From: Halopseudomonas litoralis | Lineage (GTDB): Bacteria > Pseudomonadota > Gammaproteobacteria > Pseudomonadales > Pseudomonadaceae | DNA: 64,000 nucleotides | Direction: 5' to 3' | Assembly: GCF_900105005.1 (NCBI RefSeq) | Contig: NZ_LT629748.1 | Span: 1,984,001-2,048,000 of the forward strand | Shown: positions 60,766-64,000 of the stretch, in pieces | Position numbering within the stretch: the stretch's first letter is position 1 | Layout of the letters: each line of letters starts with the position of its first letter | Program-made: the position numbers and the translations under genes | The notes under the pieces: model-generated | Told to the model about the DNA's origin: nothing | Database searches by the model: none | Seen by the model: only the letters and a program-made list of their open reading frames with translations

Positions 60766-61332
60766 TCAGGTGCGCGGCAGGGTTACGCCACGCTGGCCCT
60801 GATATTTACCACCCCGGTCCTTGTAGGACACCTCGCATTCTTCGTCAGATTCGAAGAACAGCATCTGGGCTACGCCTTCGTTGGCGTAGATCTTGGCCGG
60901 CAGTGTGGTGGTGTTGGAGAATTCCAGAGTGACGTGGCCTTCCCATTCCGGTTCCAGCGGGGTGACGTTGACGATGATACCGCAGCGAGCATAGGTGCTC
61001 TTGCCCAGGCAGATGGTCAGTACGTTGCGCGGGATGCGGAAATATTCCACGGTGCGCGCCAGGGCGAAGGAATTCGGCGGGATGATGCAGACGTCGCTTT
61101 TCACGTCGACGAAGCTCTTCTCATCAAAATTCTTCGGGTCGACGGTAGCTGAATGGATGTTGGTGAACACCTTGAATTCGTCAGCGCAGCGTACGTCATA
61201 GCCGTAGCTGGACACCCCATAGGAGATCACCCGCTCGCCTTCGTCACCACGCACCTGGCGCTCGACAAAAGGTTCGATCATCCCCTGTTCCTGGGACATG
61301 CGACGTATCCAACGGTCCGATTTGATGCTCAT
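60766..61332 (-). CDS. dcd: dCTP deaminase Dcd
   Basis: 188 residues from the ATG at 61332. It deaminates dCTP to dUTP for thymidylate synthesis. The start [20 protein letters not shown], the [15 protein letters not shown] loop, [24 protein letters not shown] (in parts, with catalytic Glu) and the C-terminal [16 protein letters not shown] lid are all present. Next to mrp, as in other pseudomonads. Confidence 0.96.
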   Translation of the reverse strand: MSIKSDRWIRRMSQEQGMIEPFVERQVRGDEGERVISYGVSSYGYDVRCADEFKVFTNIHSATVDPKNFDEKSFVDVKSDVCIIPPNSFALARTVEYFRIPRNVLTICLGKSTYARCGIIVNVTPLEPEWEGHVTLEFSNTTTLPAKIYANEGVAQMLFFESDEECEVSYKDRGGKYQGQRGVTLPRT

Positions 61333-61452
61333 GGGTTTGTCCTGATCCAAGCGTGGTTAAAGGCCTGGATCTTAGCATTGCATGGGTATGAAAGTCTTCT
61401 GGTTCGGGGCTGCGTAGGTGCTCAGCTCTGGGCGCCCTGCGAGCGCCCTCTC

Positions 61453-62544
61453 TCAATCGTCGCTGATGCTGATATCCGGCATGGCGCTCTGTCCGGCGCG
61501 GGCGGCGATGCGAGCGCCGACGTGGCGGGCCATGTCCTGGTAGATCATGCTGATCTGGCATTCCGGCTCGGCGATGACCGTGGGTTTGCCGCCGTCGGCT
61601 TGTTCGCGAATCATCATCGATAGTGGCATTGAAGCCAGCAAATCGACGCCGTACTCATCCGACAGCCGCTCACCACCGCCTTCACCGAACAGATGTTCGG
61701 CATGGCCGCAGTTGGAGCAGATGTGCACGGCCATATTCTCGACCACACCCAGCACCGGAATGTTGACCTTGTGGAACATCTCGACGCCCTTGCGCGCATC
61801 CAGCAGGGCGATGTCCTGCGGCGTGGTGACGATAACCGAACCGGTGACCGGCACCTTCTGCGCCAGGGTCAACTGGATGTCACCGGTGCCCGGCGGCATG
61901 TCGACCACCAGATAATCCAGCTCATCCCAGGCGGACTGGGTGAGCAGCTGCATCAGCGCGCCGGAAACCATGGGCCCGCGCCAGGCCATGGGGGTGTTGT
62001 CATCAGCCAGAAAGGCCATGGTCATGACCTGCACACCGTGGGCGCGGGGCGGAACAAAGAACTTCTCGTCACGCACCTGCGGCCGGGTACCCGAGGGTAC
62101 GCCCAGCATCATGCCCATGCTCGGGCCATAGATATCCGCATCCAGCACACCGACGCGCGCGCCTTCGGCGGCCAGCGCCAGCGCCAGGTTGACGGCGGTG
62201 GTGGATTTACCCACGCCACCCTTGCCGGAGGCTACCGCGATGATGTTCTTGACGTTGGCCAGGGCCGGGATACTACCCTGCGCGGGGGCGGCGGGGACTT
62301 CCCAGCGGACCTTGATATCGGCCGATTCCACGCCCGGCACGTTCTCGACGGCCACTTTGAGCATCTGAGCGATGCCGTTGATGATGTTGTTGGCCGCATA
62401 GCCCAGCACGATGTCCGCGCTGACCCGGGCGCCATCCACTTGCAGTGACCGAAGACAGCCCGCGGCCAACAGGTCGGTCTTGAGATAGGGGTCCTGATAA
62501 CTGGCCAGGGCCCGTTCTACAGCGGAGCGGTCAATCTGCGTCAT
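61453..62544 (-). CDS. apbC: Iron-sulfur cluster carrier Mrp/ApbC
   Basis: 363 residues. An N-terminal DUF59/MIP18-like domain is followed by a P-loop ATPase: IIAVASGKGGVGKSTTAVNLAL (deviant Walker A), VLDADIYGPSMGMMLG, LVVDMPPGTGDIQLTLAQ. The CXXC pair is in VHICSNCGHAEHLFG, which binds the 4Fe-4S cluster in a dimer. It delivers clusters to apoproteins. In P. aeruginosa it lies beside dcd and metG. Confidence 0.95.
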   Translation of the reverse strand: MTQIDRSAVERALASYQDPYLKTDLLAAGCLRSLQVDGARVSADIVLGYAANNIINGIAQMLKVAVENVPGVESADIKVRWEVPAAPAQGSIPALANVKNIIAVASGKGGVGKSTTAVNLALALAAEGARVGVLDADIYGPSMGMMLGVPSGTRPQVRDEKFFVPPRAHGVQVMTMAFLADDNTPMAWRGPMVSGALMQLLTQSAWDELDYLVVDMPPGTGDIQLTLAQKVPVTGSVIVTTPQDIALLDARKGVEMFHKVNIPVLGVVENMAVHICSNCGHAEHLFGEGGGERLSDEYGVDLLASMPLSMMIREQADGGKPTVIAEPECQISMIYQDMARHVGARIAARAGQSAMPDISISDD

Positions 62545-62615
62545 GGTGTAATCCTATGGGGAACAAGATCCCCACATGCTACTGCCTGTGACGCCGATTG
62601 ACCACGTCCTGCAAC

Positions 62616-63812
62616 CTACTCCTGCGGCGTTACCGACTCAGCTGCGTCGTCGCTGGCGTTATCGGTGTGGTCCAGGTCGCCCGGTGTGGGGGATTCGCCA
62701 GGCTCGATGCTGTCGTTGGTCTCGGTGGTTTCTACCGGTTCGCCCGCGGACTCCGGCTCACCTTCATCGACCAGCTCCAGCAATGCGTTGAGCAGGTTCT
62801 CACCGCGGTCACCGACCATGTCCACAAACACGTCACGGACCGGCAGGCTGCGCTCACGGAACGCCGCGCGCTCTTCCGGGGTGAGGCGGATGATTTCGAT
62901 GTCGCTGTTCTCGGTGATGATATCGAGGCGCTCGGCATTCAGGCGGGTCTGGACTTCATGGATATAGGGCACCAGCTCCACCACCGCGTCTTCGATGATC
63001 TCTTCGTGCTCGTCGGACAGGTTGTCATACCAGTCGCTGTTGGCCATGACGGTGGCGACGAACTGCGCCTGGTTGGCGAAGATCATGTAGTCCTGCACCT
63101 GGTAGAAGTCCATCTCCTGATGGGCAAAGACCGGCTGGATGTTGCCATCCAACTGCCCCAGCTGCAGGCCGCTGTACAGCTCGCCGTACTCCATGGTGGT
63201 CGGGTTGGCGCCGTAGGCGCTGTAGGTTTCACGCAGCAGGCGATTATCCATGGTGCGGATGGCCAGACCGGCGAAATCCTCGGGGGTGCGTACTGCCTTG
63301 TTGGCGGTCCAGACCTGCCAGCCTTCAGGCACGATTGCCAGCGGGTGCAGGTTGCGCTCACGGAAGGCATCGACCAGGTCGTCATTCTTGCGGAACTGCT
63401 CGTCGTTGAGAATCTGCGTGTTGCGCAGCTCATCGTCGGTCAATACGAAGCTCAGGCTGAAGAGCTGGGACTCGGGCACAGTGCCGCCGAGAAAGCCCGA
63501 CCCAAATGCCAGCTGCACCGAACCGGCCTGTACCTGGTCATAGATATCGGTGAGGCCACCGAGCTGACCGTACGGGAAAAGTCGCACTTCGACTTGCCCA
63601 TCGGTTTTCTCGCTGACGATCTCCGCGAAGCGGTTGGCGTATTCATACTGCACGCTGCCCTGGATTTCTTCCAGGCCGAAACGCCAGACTTCCACCTGTC
63701 CGGTTGCCGGTTGTTCGTCGGCTGCCGTTTGTGCCTTCTGCTGCTCGTCATCGCTGCCACAGGCCGCGAGAATCAGCGCCGCAGCGCCTACCCATCCATT
63801 TCGCCATTTCAT
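62616..63812 (-). CDS. TRAP-type binding protein, lipoprotein form with acidic tail
   Basis: 398 residues from the ATG at 63812 (GAGGAAAG ribosome site). A lipobox LILAACG makes Cys-18 the lipid anchor. DctP fold: QYEYANRFAEIVSEKTDGQVEVRLFPYGQLGG (in parts), SVQLAFGSGFLGGTVPES, FAGLAIRTMDNRLLRE with the ligand Arg, and LQLGQLDGNIQPVFAHQEMDF. The last 50 residues are unusual: Glu/Asp/Pro/Thr-rich, unstructured, ending SVTPQE. No dctQ or dctM is adjacent, so partner permeases lie elsewhere or it acts as a sensor partner. Substrate unknown. Confidence 0.87.
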   Translation of the reverse strand: MKWRNGWVGAAALILAACGSDDEQQKAQTAADEQPATGQVEVWRFGLEEIQGSVQYEYANRFAEIVSEKTDGQVEVRLFPYGQLGGLTDIYDQVQAGSVQLAFGSGFLGGTVPESQLFSLSFVLTDDELRNTQILNDEQFRKNDDLVDAFRERNLHPLAIVPEGWQVWTANKAVRTPEDFAGLAIRTMDNRLLRETYSAYGANPTTMEYGELYSGLQLGQLDGNIQPVFAHQEMDFYQVQDYMIFANQAQFVATVMANSDWYDNLSDEHEEIIEDAVVELVPYIHEVQTRLNAERLDIITENSDIEIIRLTPEERAAFRERSLPVRDVFVDMVGDRGENLLNALLELVDEGEPESAGEPVETTETNDSIEPGESPTPGDLDHTDNASDDAAESVTPQE

Positions 63813-63989
63813 GGAACTTTCCTCTTCGATTGTTCTGATTAGCACTGAAACAGTATCACAGGGTCCGGAGATGTCCATGTGACGGCCCGTGCAATTGGAA
63901 AAAAGATGCTGTATTTTGAAAAAAAGCGAAAAACGCAGCGGTATGGCGGCTATATTCTTCGTCATAGAAAGAATCAGGAAGGAAATATA

Positions 63990-64000
63990 ATGCCCGAGCC
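63990..64000 (+). CDS. Start of a gene running off the right edge
   Basis: ATGCCCGAGCC preceded by AGGAAGGAAATATA, a good ribosome site; only three full codons (Met-Pro-Glu) are visible. It is divergent from the binding-protein gene across about 180 bases. Identity cannot be given; metG is a common neighbour of apbC but its usual N-terminus differs. Confidence 0.4.

Noticed and set aside
62598-63842. 414-codon plus-strand frame opposite the lipoprotein TRAP gene
   Set aside because: Antisense shadow; the minus-strand gene has a lipobox, ribosome site and family motifs.

Overview
The window looks like a pseudomonad chromosome. I infer a marine or halophilic member, possibly the Halopseudomonas (P. 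pertucinogena) group, from the gene order and the REP/RAYT content; this is not proven. Housekeeping genes from about 39 to 47 kb run in the order known from P. aeruginosa PA2817-PA2830: a PA2817-like gene, tRNA-Gly, tRNA-Glu, a GST, msrB, an alaA-type aminotransferase and htpX. The left 16 kb is visibly AT-richer than the rest and reads as a transferred surface-polysaccharide island.

Layout. 1-18.6 kb (minus strand): polysaccharide synthesis genes. These are a PglD-like acetyltransferase end, a PglC-type initiating phosphoglycosyltransferase, three glycosyltransferases, a Wzy-like polymerase, an asparagine-synthase-type amidotransferase, a hexapeptide acetyltransferase, a frameshifted Wzx flippase, wbpP, wbpO and glmS. 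The island is broken by an IS3-type element carrying a group II intron and by a decayed IS5-type element. 18.6-20.9 kb: an ops element, rfaH, and a metallo-beta-lactamase/beta-CASP nuclease gene. 21-22.2 kb: IS110 copy 1. 22.3-30.2 kb (plus strand): the export operon wzb-wzc-yjbE-wza-yjbFGH. 30.3-37.4 kb: a VanZ-like gene and a catabolic cluster (FadR-type GntR regulator, TRAP transporter dctPQM, aldehyde dehydrogenase, class III aminotransferase). 37.5-38.9 kb: IS110 copy 2 in a REP. 39-53.9 kb: core genes with REP clusters between them. 53.9-55.7 kb: a 212-bp tandem REP array beside a RAYT transposase, flanked by a duplicated metR end. 55.8-64 kb: a secreted alpha/beta hydrolase, a TetR regulator, a two-component system, csbD, usp, dcd, mrp and a lipoprotein TRAP binding protein.

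How the genes fit together. GlmS supplies hexosamine. WbpP and WbpO then make UDP-GalNAc and UDP-GalNAcA, which the amidotransferase may amidate. PglC and the glycosyltransferases assemble the repeat unit on undecaprenyl phosphate, Wzx flips it, Wzy polymerises it, and Wzc/Wza with YjbFGH export it. RfaH, encoded just upstream of an exact 12-nt ops site, should carry transcription through the long operon. The catabolic cluster shares a TGT-N3-ACA operator at three promoters, which suggests one GntR regulon for uptake, transamination and oxidation of an unidentified omega-amino compound.

Repeat ecology is the other theme. One REP family occurs in at least eleven places. It is the landing site of both IS110 copies and is probably linked to the resident RAYT.
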